Shown here: positions 8,563 to 17,109 of the stretch, piece by piece
How positions within the stretch are numbered: position 1 is the stretch's first letter
Layout of the letters: each line of letters starts with the position of its first letter
Assembly (NCBI GenBank): GCA_016190895.1
Contig: JACPPR010000049.1
Coordinates: 1 to 38,763, forward strand
From: Chloroflexota bacterium
Lineage (GTDB): Bacteria; Chloroflexota; Dehalococcoidia; Dehalococcoidales; UBA2162
DNA length: 38,763 nt
Direction of reading: 5' to 3'
Notes under the pieces: model-generated
Told to the model about the DNA's origin: nothing
Database searches by the model: none
The model's input: only the letters and a program-made list of their open reading frames with translations
Program-made: the position numbers and the translations under genes

Positions 8563-8838
8563 ATGCGAAGAAAAGTATATCAAAGCGCGATTGTAGTGTT
8601 ATTCCTTCTCATAATCCTGTTACCCCTCTTACAACAAATAACGGGTATCTTCCCCGAACCTCGCCTTACGGAGAAAAGACAGCTAATCCCTCCACCCAGC
8701 CTGATATTAGATTCCCTGCGGTCAGGCGAGTTTCAGAATCAATTCGATAGGTACATGAATGACAACTATGGGTTCAGAAGCTGGATAGTAATGATAAATA
8801 ATCAAATCGATATCGGGGTTTTTCGCGTCACGCGTTGA
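8563..8838 (+). pseudogene. Truncated AlgJ/AlgX-like protein, N-terminal fragment
   Basis: The 91-residue frame has an uncleaved signal-anchor (IVVLFLLIILLPLLQQ) followed by the start of an AlgJ/DHHW protein: FPEPRLTEKRQLIPPPS, then FQNQFDRYMNDNYGFRSWIV. In intact homologues this region leads straight into the 'GKDGWLFY' catalytic domain, about 250-400 residues longer. Here it ends after IGVFRVTR with TGA, and only four bases later the convergent gene ends. The missing catalytic domain is not found downstream. It begins 18 bases after the MBOAT stop, so it was an operon member before loss of its 3' part. It may still be expressed as a membrane stub, but I treat it as a remnant. Confidence 0.65.
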
Positions 8839-8842
8839 GACC

Positions 8843-10204
8843 CTAATATCGCAGACTGTTCCAATGACCTCTCAGGTGCCTTCTGGCCGTGGCTAACATC
8901 TCTTCCGTCTTACTATGGAGAATGACCGCGCTGAGGTCCTCCCGGATTACCGGTAATTCCTCATTCTCGTATTCAATACCACCGAACCCGATGAACGAAC
9001 CAAACCATGCAACCGGTAGTATCGCAGGAGTGTAGCCGGACATCATAAAACAGATAGCTTTGCCATCACAAATTTCTGCCAGTTGCCCGGCTTTTCTGCC
9101 AAGCCATCTGAAATCCCTCGTTCTTAAACTCAAACCGGCCATCGGGTCGGCAATGTGGGGGTCAGCTCCTCCATTCCAAATAACAAGCTGTGGTTGAAAT
9201 TCCTGAGTTACCGGTTCAACCACAGACTCGAATGCCAACCGGTAACACTCATAATCAGCTTCGGGGGGGAGTGGGATATTTATTGTGTAGCCTTCCCCCT
9301 TACCGGAACCTATCTCGTTAACGAAACCAGTGCCGGGATAAAGCGTTGCGGGGTCCTGATGAAAATCGATAAATAGCACCCTGGGGTCACTGTAGAAATA
9401 GTTACTCGTTCCATTTCCTGCGTGAGCATCCGTATCCAGAATTAGGATTCTTTCCAGCCCGTATTGCTTTATCAGGTAGGAAGCGCAGAAGGCAACATCA
9501 TTATAGAGGCTAAAGGCTCCCCCGTATTTTCGAGAGGCATGGTGCATTCCCCCGCCGACAGATACCGCTTTCTTGAGCGTACCCGTTTGAACCAGGTCGG
9601 CAGCCATTTTGGCCTGTCCAACGAGCAACCTCGCCGCCCATTCTACTTTGCCTGCCCCCTTCTGTAGCTTATTATCAGGGAGCTGATATTTGAGAAATTG
9701 TTCATCTATGGGACGCTCAGCGCCATTTCCCTTGAAATACTGTTTATTGAAGTCGATATAGTCTCGTTCACCGACCAAAAGCAAATCTTCATCTGTGGCA
9801 AGGTCAGCTTCGACGATATGGTAGTTATTTTCAGCAGGCAGGTGCCCCTGTAAGTATTGGACGAACTCCCCATATCGTTTCCCCTGAAAGAGGCGGCCCT
9901 GTCCAAAATTATATTCTTTCAGGTCCTGCCGGTATAATACTTCCAGAGGTGAACGAGATGCGGCACGGCTCGCTACTGTCTTATCAGCTACAGTTTCCTT
10001 AATACCAGCAGAGGTAGCAGGCGCTACCGGCTCTACGAGCGTTGTAGCAGGTGCAGTTGGAGGCGCAAGAACAGGCTCGGCTAGCTTCTTTCTCCCGCGA
10101 AGGAAGGAGGGTATCAAGGCGTATAACGCCGCCAATACGCCCAAAGATATGACGCCTTTCAAAAACGCCCTTCGTCTGATGTCACTGGCATGTTGTTCGG
10201 ACAT
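8843..10204 (-). CDS. Tat-exported histone-deacetylase-family amidohydrolase
   Basis: This is a zinc amidohydrolase of the arginase/deacetylase fold (histone deacetylase, acetoin-utilisation and acetylpolyamine amidohydrolase family), 453 residues. The N-terminus carries a twin-arginine signal (RRRAFLKG, 10-17) and a hydrophobic stretch to about 35, then a Pro/Ala/Thr linker to about 88. Catalytic features are retained: tandem His221-His222, zinc ligands Asp259 and His261 in LDTDAHAGNG, Asp348 in GGADPHIADP, and a Tyr391 in the position of the transition-state Tyr. The second His of the usual DxHHG is Ala. Export by Tat as a folded, metal-loaded enzyme, and possibly membrane retention, are inferred from the signal. 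It is divergent from the spermidine-synthase-like gene, which favours an acetylpolyamine or an envelope acetyl substrate over histone. Confidence 0.82.
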   Translation of the reverse strand: MSEQHASDIRRRAFLKGVISLGVLAALYALIPSFLRGRKKLAEPVLAPPTAPATTLVEPVAPATSAGIKETVADKTVASRAASRSPLEVLYRQDLKEYNFGQGRLFQGKRYGEFVQYLQGHLPAENNYHIVEADLATDEDLLLVGERDYIDFNKQYFKGNGAERPIDEQFLKYQLPDNKLQKGAGKVEWAARLLVGQAKMAADLVQTGTLKKAVSVGGGMHHASRKYGGAFSLYNDVAFCASYLIKQYGLERILILDTDAHAGNGTSNYFYSDPRVLFIDFHQDPATLYPGTGFVNEIGSGKGEGYTINIPLPPEADYECYRLAFESVVEPVTQEFQPQLVIWNGGADPHIADPMAGLSLRTRDFRWLGRKAGQLAEICDGKAICFMMSGYTPAILPVAWFGSFIGFGGIEYENEELPVIREDLSAVILHSKTEEMLATARRHLRGHWNSLRY

Positions 10205-10227
10205 TTCAGACTGCCCCCCCTATTGGG

Positions 10228-10257
10228 AGAATAGCACACCTTGCTGGCATCGGTCAA
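10228..10257 (-). promoter_or_regulatory. Promoter for the deacetylase-like gene
   Basis: On the minus strand TTGACC (10257-10252) and TATTCT (10233-10228) are 18 bases apart, upstream of the start at 10204. A G-run (AGGGGGGG) between promoter and start can serve as ribosome-binding site. The -35 box lies only 15 bases from that of the divergent promoter, so one regulator could act on both. Confidence 0.5.
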
Positions 10258-10272
10258 TTAATTCAGTCGGAA

Positions 10273-10301
10273 TTGCCATCAGCTTGCCTTAATGCTAATA
10301 T
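10273..10301 (+). promoter_or_regulatory. Promoter for the spermidine-synthase-like gene
   Basis: TTGCCA at 10273-10278 and TAATAT at 10296-10301 have a 17-base spacer. Transcription would start near 10308, leaving a 20-base leader with the CCGGAGG ribosome site at 10314-10320. Confidence 0.5.
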
Positions 10302-10328
10302 ATCTCAATATTGCCGGAGGTTGAGTGA

Positions 10329-11891
10329 ATGAGCCGTATGTCCGCATTGTGGCGGGCCAATTTGATTGTTTTCATCAGCAGCTTTTGCGTGATGGTCATC
10401 GAGCTAATCGCCGCCCGAATCCTGGCCCCGTATATCGGCGTGTCTCTTTACACCTGGACAAGTATCATCGGCGTAATCCTGGCCGGCATTGCCCTGGGCA
10501 ACTACCTGGGCGGCAAGGTGGCCGACAGGTATCCTTCACCCCTCTTACTGACAGCGATATTCCTGGTCGGAGGGTTGCTGACCATCGGCATCCTGCCGGC
10601 AATTAAGCTGGTCGCTTCGGCGAGCTGGTTCGCCAGCCTGCCGTTAATGTTGAACTTCACTCTGAAAACCTCGGCCATTTTCTTCCTGCCGGCTATCGTG
10701 CTAAGCATGGTCTCCCCGCTGGTCATCAAGCTCACCCTGGCGGACCTGGGGCAGACCGGCGGTATCGTGGGTACGATATACGCCGTTTCTACGGCGGGGG
10801 CGATTCTGGGCACTTTCATGACCGGCTTTTTCTTCATCCTCTGGTTCGGTATCAGGATGATAGTCTGGCTGGTGGCGGGCGCTTTAATACTGACCGGGAT
10901 AGTCACCTGGTTTTCCTGGCGGGTGCCGGGCAGGTGGAAGCTTACTTTGAAAAACTTCGTCACCTGGCTGGCGGTTCTGGAAGTAATCTTTGCCTTTTTA
11001 TTGCTCTTCGGGATGAGGGAGATCTGGCAGGAAGAATTTACCAAGGAATCTAATTACTATACCATTCAGGTGTCTCTACGTTCTGTTGGCAATGACAATG
11101 TGAAGATGCTGACTCTCGACCGCCTGGTTCATGGCTACACCAGCCCCAACGACCCAACGCTGCTGGTTTACGACTATCTCAAGGTGTTCGAGGAAATAGT
11201 CGCCTACCGCGCCGGAGAAAACCAGGCGCCCAGACTGCTGCACCTGGGCGGGGGTGCCTATTCATTCCCGCGCTACATGGAGACGGTGTACCCTGAGAGC
11301 GTCAATGAAGTAGTGGAAATCGATCCGGCGGTAACCGAGGTGGCCTACCGGGAGTTAGGCGTGCCGCTGACAACCAGCATCAAGACCTATAACCAGGACG
11401 CCCGCCTTTTCCTGATTCAACGGAAGACGGGAGAAAAGTATGATATCGTCATCGGCGATGTCTTTAACGACCGCTCGACCCCCTTTCACCTGACCACTCT
11501 GGAATTCGACCGGCTGGTGAAAGCCAACATGAAAGATGACGGCATCTACCTGATTAACCTTATCGACGACTATCATAACGGCAGATACTTGCCGTCTTTC
11601 CTCCACACGCTCAAGCAGGCTTTCGGTAACGTTTACCTTTTCAGTATCTCGAAGGATGGGGTGGAGAGAGGAATTTCCACCTTCGTTATTGCCGCCACCG
11701 ACCGTCGCCTGGATACCGCCGACTACACCAGTATTGTCACCCGAAATGGAGCGCGCCCAGCGGAGGGGACTCTTTATGACGAGGCCCAACTGGAGGCTTA
11801 TCTTTCAAGCAGGAAGCCAATTTTACTGACGGACGACCACGCTCCGACCGATATTCTGGTGGCGAGGTTAGTACGGGCGAAGAACCAATAA
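10329..11891 (+). CDS. Membrane protein fused to spermidine-synthase-like domain
   Basis: The 520-residue protein joins an N-terminal membrane part (about seven helices, residues 10-230, with the ELIAARILAPYIG and GNYLGGKVADR motifs typical of fused MFS/spermidine-synthase proteins) to a C-terminal Rossmann methyltransferase-like domain. That domain has a modified glycine loop (HLGGGAYSFPR, 306-315), an acidic EIDP strand end (330-333) and GDVFNDRS. True spermidine synthases have GGGDG and a GDAF-type acidic residue for aminopropyl transfer. The glycine loop here lacks the acidic residue, so aminopropyl transfer is doubtful. Start at ATG 10329 is fixed by CCGGAGG eight bases upstream. It is divergent from the deacetylase-like gene. 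Substrate is unknown; polyamine chemistry or transport at the membrane is possible. Confidence 0.8.
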   Translation: MSRMSALWRANLIVFISSFCVMVIELIAARILAPYIGVSLYTWTSIIGVILAGIALGNYLGGKVADRYPSPLLLTAIFLVGGLLTIGILPAIKLVASASWFASLPLMLNFTLKTSAIFFLPAIVLSMVSPLVIKLTLADLGQTGGIVGTIYAVSTAGAILGTFMTGFFFILWFGIRMIVWLVAGALILTGIVTWFSWRVPGRWKLTLKNFVTWLAVLEVIFAFLLLFGMREIWQEEFTKESNYYTIQVSLRSVGNDNVKMLTLDRLVHGYTSPNDPTLLVYDYLKVFEEIVAYRAGENQAPRLLHLGGGAYSFPRYMETVYPESVNEVVEIDPAVTEVAYRELGVPLTTSIKTYNQDARLFLIQRKTGEKYDIVIGDVFNDRSTPFHLTTLEFDRLVKANMKDDGIYLINLIDDYHNGRYLPSFLHTLKQAFGNVYLFSISKDGVERGISTFVIAATDRRLDTADYTSIVTRNGARPAEGTLYDEAQLEAYLSSRKPILLTDDHAPTDILVARLVRAKNQ

Positions 11892-11983
11892 CCAAGATAC
11901 AATGACCAAGAACCAAGACCAAATGACAAACTCCAAATGCCAAACAAAATCCAAAATCCAAATTACAAATAAGCAAGATACCG
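11892..11983. repeat. Low-complexity ACCAA/CAAATCC repeat
   Basis: This short gap consists almost entirely of irregular units such as CCAAGA, CCAAATGACAAA, CCAAAATCCAAAT. The same style appears at 1208-1320, 20800-20825 and 31310-31460. It holds no visible promoter or ribosome site for the next gene. Confidence 0.5.
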
Positions 11984-14900
11984 ATGACCAAAGCTTTTCT
12001 GGCAGTAATGCTGCTTTTGAGCCTGCTCAGCCCAATCCTTCCTTTAGGAAGGATTGCCAGTAAGGCGGCGGTAACACCAGAGGAAGTGAAATGGGAGAAA
12101 GTGAATCTCCCGGCCGCCGGGGAAATGGGCAAGTGGGCGCTCGCCTCCGGTTCCGACGTCAAACACCTGGCCATAGCCAAAGACGGCACGCTTTACGCCT
12201 ATGCCAACCCGGCGGGGGCAAGCTCGACCCTCTTCAAGTCCACAGACTCCGGCTTTAGCTGGTCGGCTGCCGGCAACGTTCAGGGGACGATAACCGGCAT
12301 CGCCGCCGCACCTGATGACGCCGGCATCATCTATTACGCAACAGCCTCCGGCGTCTATAAATCGACGGATGTGGGGAAGAACTTCAATCCTCTGCCGGCG
12401 GGGCCGGGCGGGGCGGGCAGCGGCAATATCACTATCACCGCTCTGGCCGTCGTCCGGCTTGACGGCAAGAGCCTGGTCGCCACCGGCACCACCGATGGCG
12501 ATAGCGCTCAATTCGGGGGCATCTACACCCTGGATGAGAATAAAGTGATACCCGAATGGGAAAATGCCGGACCGGGTAACTACGATGTTGCCGGGCTTGC
12601 CTTCTCCCCGAACTATGCCGCCGATCGGCAGCTAGTCGCCGTAGTGACCGATGAAACGGACACCTTTGTGATTACCAGAATCAGCGGCGGTGGCTGGAAC
12701 CAGGTTTTCGGGAGAGCCAGCATAACCGGGCGGGCGGCCAGGTCAGCCGTAATCGCCTTCCCTGGCGATTACGATGTCATGGGCGGGGATTTTGCCCTGT
12801 TCGTAGGTCTGGATACCGGCATCAATAGCGGTGATGTTATCAAAATAAGGAGCAAGCCGGCGCCGGAAAACTCTACGGCTACCGACCTTAATATCGGCTC
12901 TGTCGACAATCTGAGCAATATCGATATTACCGGGCTGGCAGTCAGCGGCAATAGCTCGGCGGTCGGCCTGCTGGCCGGCGCAGCTTCCGGCACGCGGATT
13001 TATATCAGCAGCGATAATGGAACCAACTGGATAAGAAGCCGTAAGGAGCCGACCGGCCAGTCTAAAACCTACCTGCTAAGAGCGCCTGACTTTGCTACCA
13101 GCCAAATTGCCTACGCCGCTACCAGCGGACTCGATAGTGGCTTCTCCTATACGACAGATGGCGGAAGAAGTTGGAATCAGTCGAGTTTAATCGATACCAG
13201 AATCAGCAGCAATGGGATTATCGACCTGGCGGTATCCCTTGATTACAGCCGGGACAAGACACTGTTTATGCTCACCTTTGACGGGGTGTCTACCAAGCAC
13301 AGCCTGTGGCGGAGTCAGAGCGGAGGGACGAAATGGGAGCGCATATTTGCTGGTACGATGGCAAGCGTGGACACGCTGAAATTGGTCACCCTTTCCCCGA
13401 AAGGCGGCACCGCCAACCAGACAGTCTTCCTGGCCGGAACCGCCAGCGGCAATCCTGCCCTCTGGAAATCAGCCGATAACGGACAAACTTTCACCTACAG
13501 GAGCGCTCCCGCCTCGATAGATACCTGGACATCGGTCGATGATAACAGCCTGTTTTTCGGCAGCTACAACGGCACCAACGGGCTGGTCTACAGTACCGAG
13601 AACAGCGGGTATTTCTATTCAAGCGGGGTCGCCGCCGGCAGCCAGCCGCTGAAGTCCATTGCCATCTCGCCGAACTACGAGCGTGACCAAGCTATCCTGG
13701 TGGGCAACTCCAATGGCTGGATTTATTACTCCAGCGATAACGGAAGCTCGTTCAAGCCCTTGCCGCCGGACGCCACTTCGCCGCCGCTCACCGGCTCGAT
13801 AAAAGTGGCCTTCGATTCCGAATTCGCCAGTAATAATATCGTTTATGCCGTCAGTAACACGGCAAATAAGGGCGTCTACCGCTTTATCATCGATAAGAGC
13901 GTCAAATGGGAGAGGATAGATAGCACCCTGCCGGCGAGCGGTGCCCTCAGCCAGATAACCGTATCAAGTGATGGGACTCTATACGCCGTCAACTCCCAAT
14001 CAGTCAACGCTACGGCTAACAAGGGCGGTATGGAGCGGTCTCTGAATCCTGACTATGTCGAGGGGCCGGCATTTGAAACTCTGACCCGCGGGCTTGACGA
14101 CGGGGTTAACCTGAGCGGCTTGTGGCTGCAGGGCAATCAATTATGGTCAATCGATACCCAGAATACTGCAGTAATGACTTTTAGCGACAGTCTGTCCAAG
14201 CCGGTTGCGCTTACCTCACCGATTGATAAGGCATCCGGGACAGGAGCGAGCAATGTCATCCTTAAGTGGGAGCTTCTCAAGGGAGCGACCGAATACAAAT
14301 GGTAGCTTGATTATGACACCGATTTTTCGGCTGTGCCGGCCGGTTTTGAAGGAAACACCCAGGCCGGTTCAGCCCGCTTGCCGTCGCTCGATGCCGATAC
14401 GACCTACTACTGGAGAGTGAGAGCCACCAAGCCGGCGCTGAGCCCTTGGTCGGCGGTAAGCTCGTTCACCACCGGGCTCGGGGCGGCTATCGTTGCTCCC
14501 GAGCTTTACAGCCCCAAAGCCGGGGCGGAGGGAGTGTCTCTGAAACCCCTGTTTCAATGGAGCGCCATCGCCGGGGCGAGCAGCTATGAGTTCATCCTAG
14601 CCGCCAATGTGAGCTTCAGCAATCCCGTAATTATGAAAACCGGCGCAGATGCCCTGCCGGCTACCGCCTGGCAAAATGAAACGAGCCTTGAATATGATAC
14701 TGCCTACTACTGGAAGGTGAGGGCCAGCGGCTCGAGCAGCCATAGCGATTGGAGCGCTGTCGGCGCTTTCATTACCCAGGCGCCACCAGCCAGCCCAGCC
14801 CCCGCAGCAGAACCGCCGTCTCCGCCGCCCACCGCCCAGCCGCCACAACCGACACCAATCGTAGCCACGCCAACGCCATCTCCATCGCCGCCACTTCCAC

Positions 14901-15019
14901 CCCAAGCACAATCCGGTCTGCCAGGTTGGTTTCCCTTTATGATGGGTGGCGTTCTCCTGGCGATAGTAATGCTTGCGGTCGCCATATTGATACTGGTTGT
15001 GAAAATGAGACGCGCTTAA
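11984..15019 (+). pseudogene. Second BNR-repeat surface protein, interrupted by in-frame TAG
   Basis: This is a paralogue of the 1897-4998 gene. Residues 1-773 run from a signal peptide (TKAFLAVMLLLSLL, cleavage near IASKA) through BNR blades (LFKSTDSGFSW, VYKSTDVGKNF, IYISSDNGTNW, LWKSADNGQTF, IYYSSDNGSSF) to TEYKW. There a TAG (14303-14305) stops translation. The same frame continues without shift: LDYDTDFSAVPAGFEG, two fibronectin-like modules with TTYYWRV and TAYYWKV, a Pro-rich linker, a transmembrane helix and a basic tail (KMRRA). The TAG falls where relatives have an ordinary residue in W-x-L, and CAG-to-TAG would explain it. Without readthrough the product loses its anchor. A restart at GTG 14333 could give a 228-residue anchored piece without a signal. 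A sequencing error is possible. Confidence 0.7.
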
Positions 15020-15094
15020 GCACAGGCAGGGACTCCCGTATTAAGCCTGCCCTGGAAAGGGTGCGCAGTCCAGGGTACGGGGCAGGCTCTGTGC
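15020..15094. repeat. Nested hairpin after the surface gene
   Basis: Three stems nest: GCACAG (15020) with CTGTGC (15089), AGCCTGCC (15044) with GGCAGGCT (15081), and CTGGA (15052) with TCCAG (15069). It begins at the base after the stop codon. It may act as a terminator or mRNA 3' end, or be a dispersed palindromic insertion; no T-run follows. Confidence 0.55.
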
Positions 15095-15114
15095 CACCAA
15101 ATGGAGAAAATAAG

Positions 15115-15143
15115 TTGTCAAGAAGCTGCCTAATCGTTATAAT
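15115..15143 (+). promoter_or_regulatory. Promoter of endonuclease V, leaderless
   Basis: TTGTCA at 15115-15120 and a perfect TATAAT at 15138-15143 are 17 bases apart. Seven bases after the -10 is the GTG start at 15150, so transcription should begin on the start codon itself. No Shine-Dalgarno precedes it. Confidence 0.65.
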
Positions 15144-15149
15144 CGGATT

Positions 15150-15908
15150 GTGGAGATAAAGAGATTACACGGCTGGCAGTTGAACATATCGGAGGCTATC
15201 GAGCTGCAAAAACGGCTGGCCGCCGAAGTTTCCAGAACTAACCAGGCTGGCAGCCCTTCGGCTGCGCTCAGGGCAGGCCCGCGCTTCGTCGGCGGAGTGG
15301 ATATGTCGGTCAGGCGGGGCGAGGAGATGGCTACAGCCAGCGTGGTCGTCCTGAGCTATCCAGAGCTTGAGACCGTGGAGACAAGAATCGCCCGGGGCAG
15401 GCTTAACATGCCTTATATTCCCGGTCTCCTGTCCTTCAGGGAATTACCGCTCATCCTGGCTGCCTGTGAACAACTGAGCGTCACTCCCGACCTGATTATG
15501 GTCGACGGACAGGGAATCGCCCATCCCCGCCGGTTCGGCATCGCTTCTCACCTGGGGCTCTTTCTGGATATACCGACCATCGGTTGCGCCAAGTCTCTGC
15601 TTTGCGGCAGCCACGAAACGCCCGGAGATATGCCGGGTGACTATGCCGAAATAATCGACAATGGCGAGACAATCGGCGCCGCGCTGCGGACCAAAGCCGG
15701 CGTCAAGCCTGTTTATATTTCAATCGGCCATAAAATCGACCTGCCGGCAGCTATTCACTGGGTGATGAAATGCTGCCGGCCTGCCCGCCAAGGCTTGCCA
15801 GGCGGGGGTTACCGCTTGCCCGAACCCACCCGTCTGGCCCACCAAACAGCGAAAGGTTCGCGGGCAATAGAAATAAGGGAGGCAATCAGTGCAGGAACTG
15901 AACGATAA
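15150..15908 (+). CDS. nfi: Endonuclease V (deoxyinosine 3' endonuclease)
   Basis: Endonuclease V nicks DNA one nucleotide 3' of deoxyinosine and starts repair of deaminated adenine. The 252-residue product keeps the core: GGVD (catalytic Asp), YIPGLLSFREL (catalytic Glu), DLIMVDGQGIAHPRRFGIASHLG (third acidic residue) and the C-terminal YRLPEPTRLAHQTAKG. Two stretches do not belong to the family. Residues about 34-45 (AGSPSAALRAG) are encoded by the palindromic repeat at 15254-15273, and residues about 209-220 (RPARQGLPGGG) by a CCCGCC/GGCGGG hairpin at 15784-15806. Both lie in loops, so activity may survive. GTG 15150 is chosen because HGWQL is conserved and a promoter sits directly ahead. 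The 3' end overlaps prfB by 20 bases. Confidence 0.92.
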   Translation: MEIKRLHGWQLNISEAIELQKRLAAEVSRTNQAGSPSAALRAGPRFVGGVDMSVRRGEEMATASVVVLSYPELETVETRIARGRLNMPYIPGLLSFRELPLILAACEQLSVTPDLIMVDGQGIAHPRRFGIASHLGLFLDIPTIGCAKSLLCGSHETPGDMPGDYAEIIDNGETIGAALRTKAGVKPVYISIGHKIDLPAAIHWVMKCCRPARQGLPGGGYRLPEPTRLAHQTAKGSRAIEIREAISAGTER

Positions 15909-16990
15909 ACTAAAAGACTTACAGACAAGAATCTCTATGGCGTTGGTGCATCTTTGACGTTGCTGCCAAAGAGAAGGAAATAGCCAGCCTGGAGAAGCAA
16001 TCAATGCAGCCCGATTTCTGGTCGGACCAGGCTGCGGCTCAGAGTGTCATGCGCCGTTTGGCCGGTCACAAGAAAACGGTCGAGCAGTGGCGCGGCCTGG
16101 AGAAGAAGCTCGCGGATATCACTGAAAGCTTGCCTCTGGCAGAGGCAGACGCTTCGTTCCGGGAAGAAGTTCAAGCCGCAATAGACACTCTCGGTTCGCA
16201 GCTGGATACTCTGGAAACAGAGCTCGCTTTCAGCAGCGAGTTCGATGCCCGGAATGCCATCCTGAGCATCCACGCCGGCGCGGGCGGCACCGAATCCCAG
16301 GACTGGGCGGAGATGTTGCTCAGGATGTACCTGCGCTGGGCGGAGCGCCGCGGTTACAAGACCGAGGTGCTGGACACCTCCCCGGGGGACATCGCCGGAA
16401 TAAAAAGCGCCACTATCGAAGTCAGCGGGGATTATGCTTTCGGATACCTGAAGTCAGAGCACGGCGTTCACCGCCTGGTGCGCCTATCGCCTTTCGATGC
16501 CGACCATAACAGGCATACCTCATTTGTTTTGATAGAGGTAATGCCTGAAGCTGAAGCCGATATCGACCTGAAGATAAATCCCGAAGACCTGAAGGTCGAG
16601 GCATACCGGTCGAGCGGAGCTGGCGGACAGAACGTGCAAAAAGTCAGCAGCGCCGTCAGGATAACCCACCTGCCGACCGGGCTGGTGGTTACCTGCCAGA
16701 CTCAGCGTTCTCAGCACCAGAACAAGGAAATTGCAATGAGGATTCTGGAGGCCCGCCTGCTTAAGATGGAGCTAGCCAAGAGAGAAGAAGAAAGGGCCAA
16801 GCTCAAAGGCGAACGCATCGCTGCCGAGTGGGGCAGCCAGATTAGAAGCTATGTCCTCCACCCCTATAAAATGGTGAAAGACCACCGCACCGGCTACCAG
16901 AGCGGCAATCCTGAAGCGGTGTTGGACGGGGAGCTGGATGATTTTATCACCGCTTACCTCAGAACGACAATCGGACAGGGAGAAGGATGA
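15889..16990 (+). CDS. prfB: Peptide chain release factor 2, +1 programmed frameshift
   Basis: RF2 ends translation at UGA and UAA. A first frame begins at GTG 15889, six bases after an ideal AAGGGAGG (15875-15882), and runs 22 codons to CTT-TGA-C at 15952-15958. Skipping one base (T15955) continues as DVAAKEKEIASLEKQ, the conserved RF2 sequence, and on to TGA at 16990, for a 366-residue product, normal for RF2. The stop-recognition SPF is at about 200-202 and the catalytic GGQ at about 245-247 (AGGQNVQKV). The CUU-UGA-C slip site is the classical autoregulatory one: scarce RF2 favours the shift. The upstream SD-like stimulator is weaker here than AGGGGG. An ORF finder would start wrongly at ATG 16004. 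The 5' end overlaps nfi. Confidence 0.95.
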
Positions 16991-17010
16991 CTCAGAAAGT
17001 ACTAACCTCA

Positions 17011-17090
17011 CCCCCTGTGTCCCCCTCTCCTGAAAGGAGAGGGGGAGGACTCTTTTTGAAGGGGCTTCGCCCCTTTAAACTACCCCTGGA
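17011..17090. repeat. REP-like element between prfB and peptidase
   Basis: CCCCCTCTCCT-GAA-AGGAGAGGGGG at 17021-17045 and GGGGCTTCGCCCC at 17061-17073 form two hairpins joined by a T-rich spacer and ending in CTTTAAACT. The same arrangement lies in non-coding DNA at 38366-38450. Here the reading frame of the following gene happens to stay open through it. Confidence 0.65.
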
Positions 17091-17109
17091 CAAGCTCATC
17101 AGTAAAGAT

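Noticed and set aside
14303-14305. TAG reassignment (for instance as pyrrolysine) to explain the open frame
   Set aside because: Several intact genes in the window, including ruvB, the AlgX-like gene and the MBOAT gene, end with TAG. Pyrrolysine needs tRNA and synthetase genes, none of which are seen here.
16987-17109. N-terminal 41 residues of the peptidase as real protein
   Set aside because: They translate a hairpin repeat that is non-coding elsewhere (38366-38450). The lipoprotein signal begins at GTG 17110.
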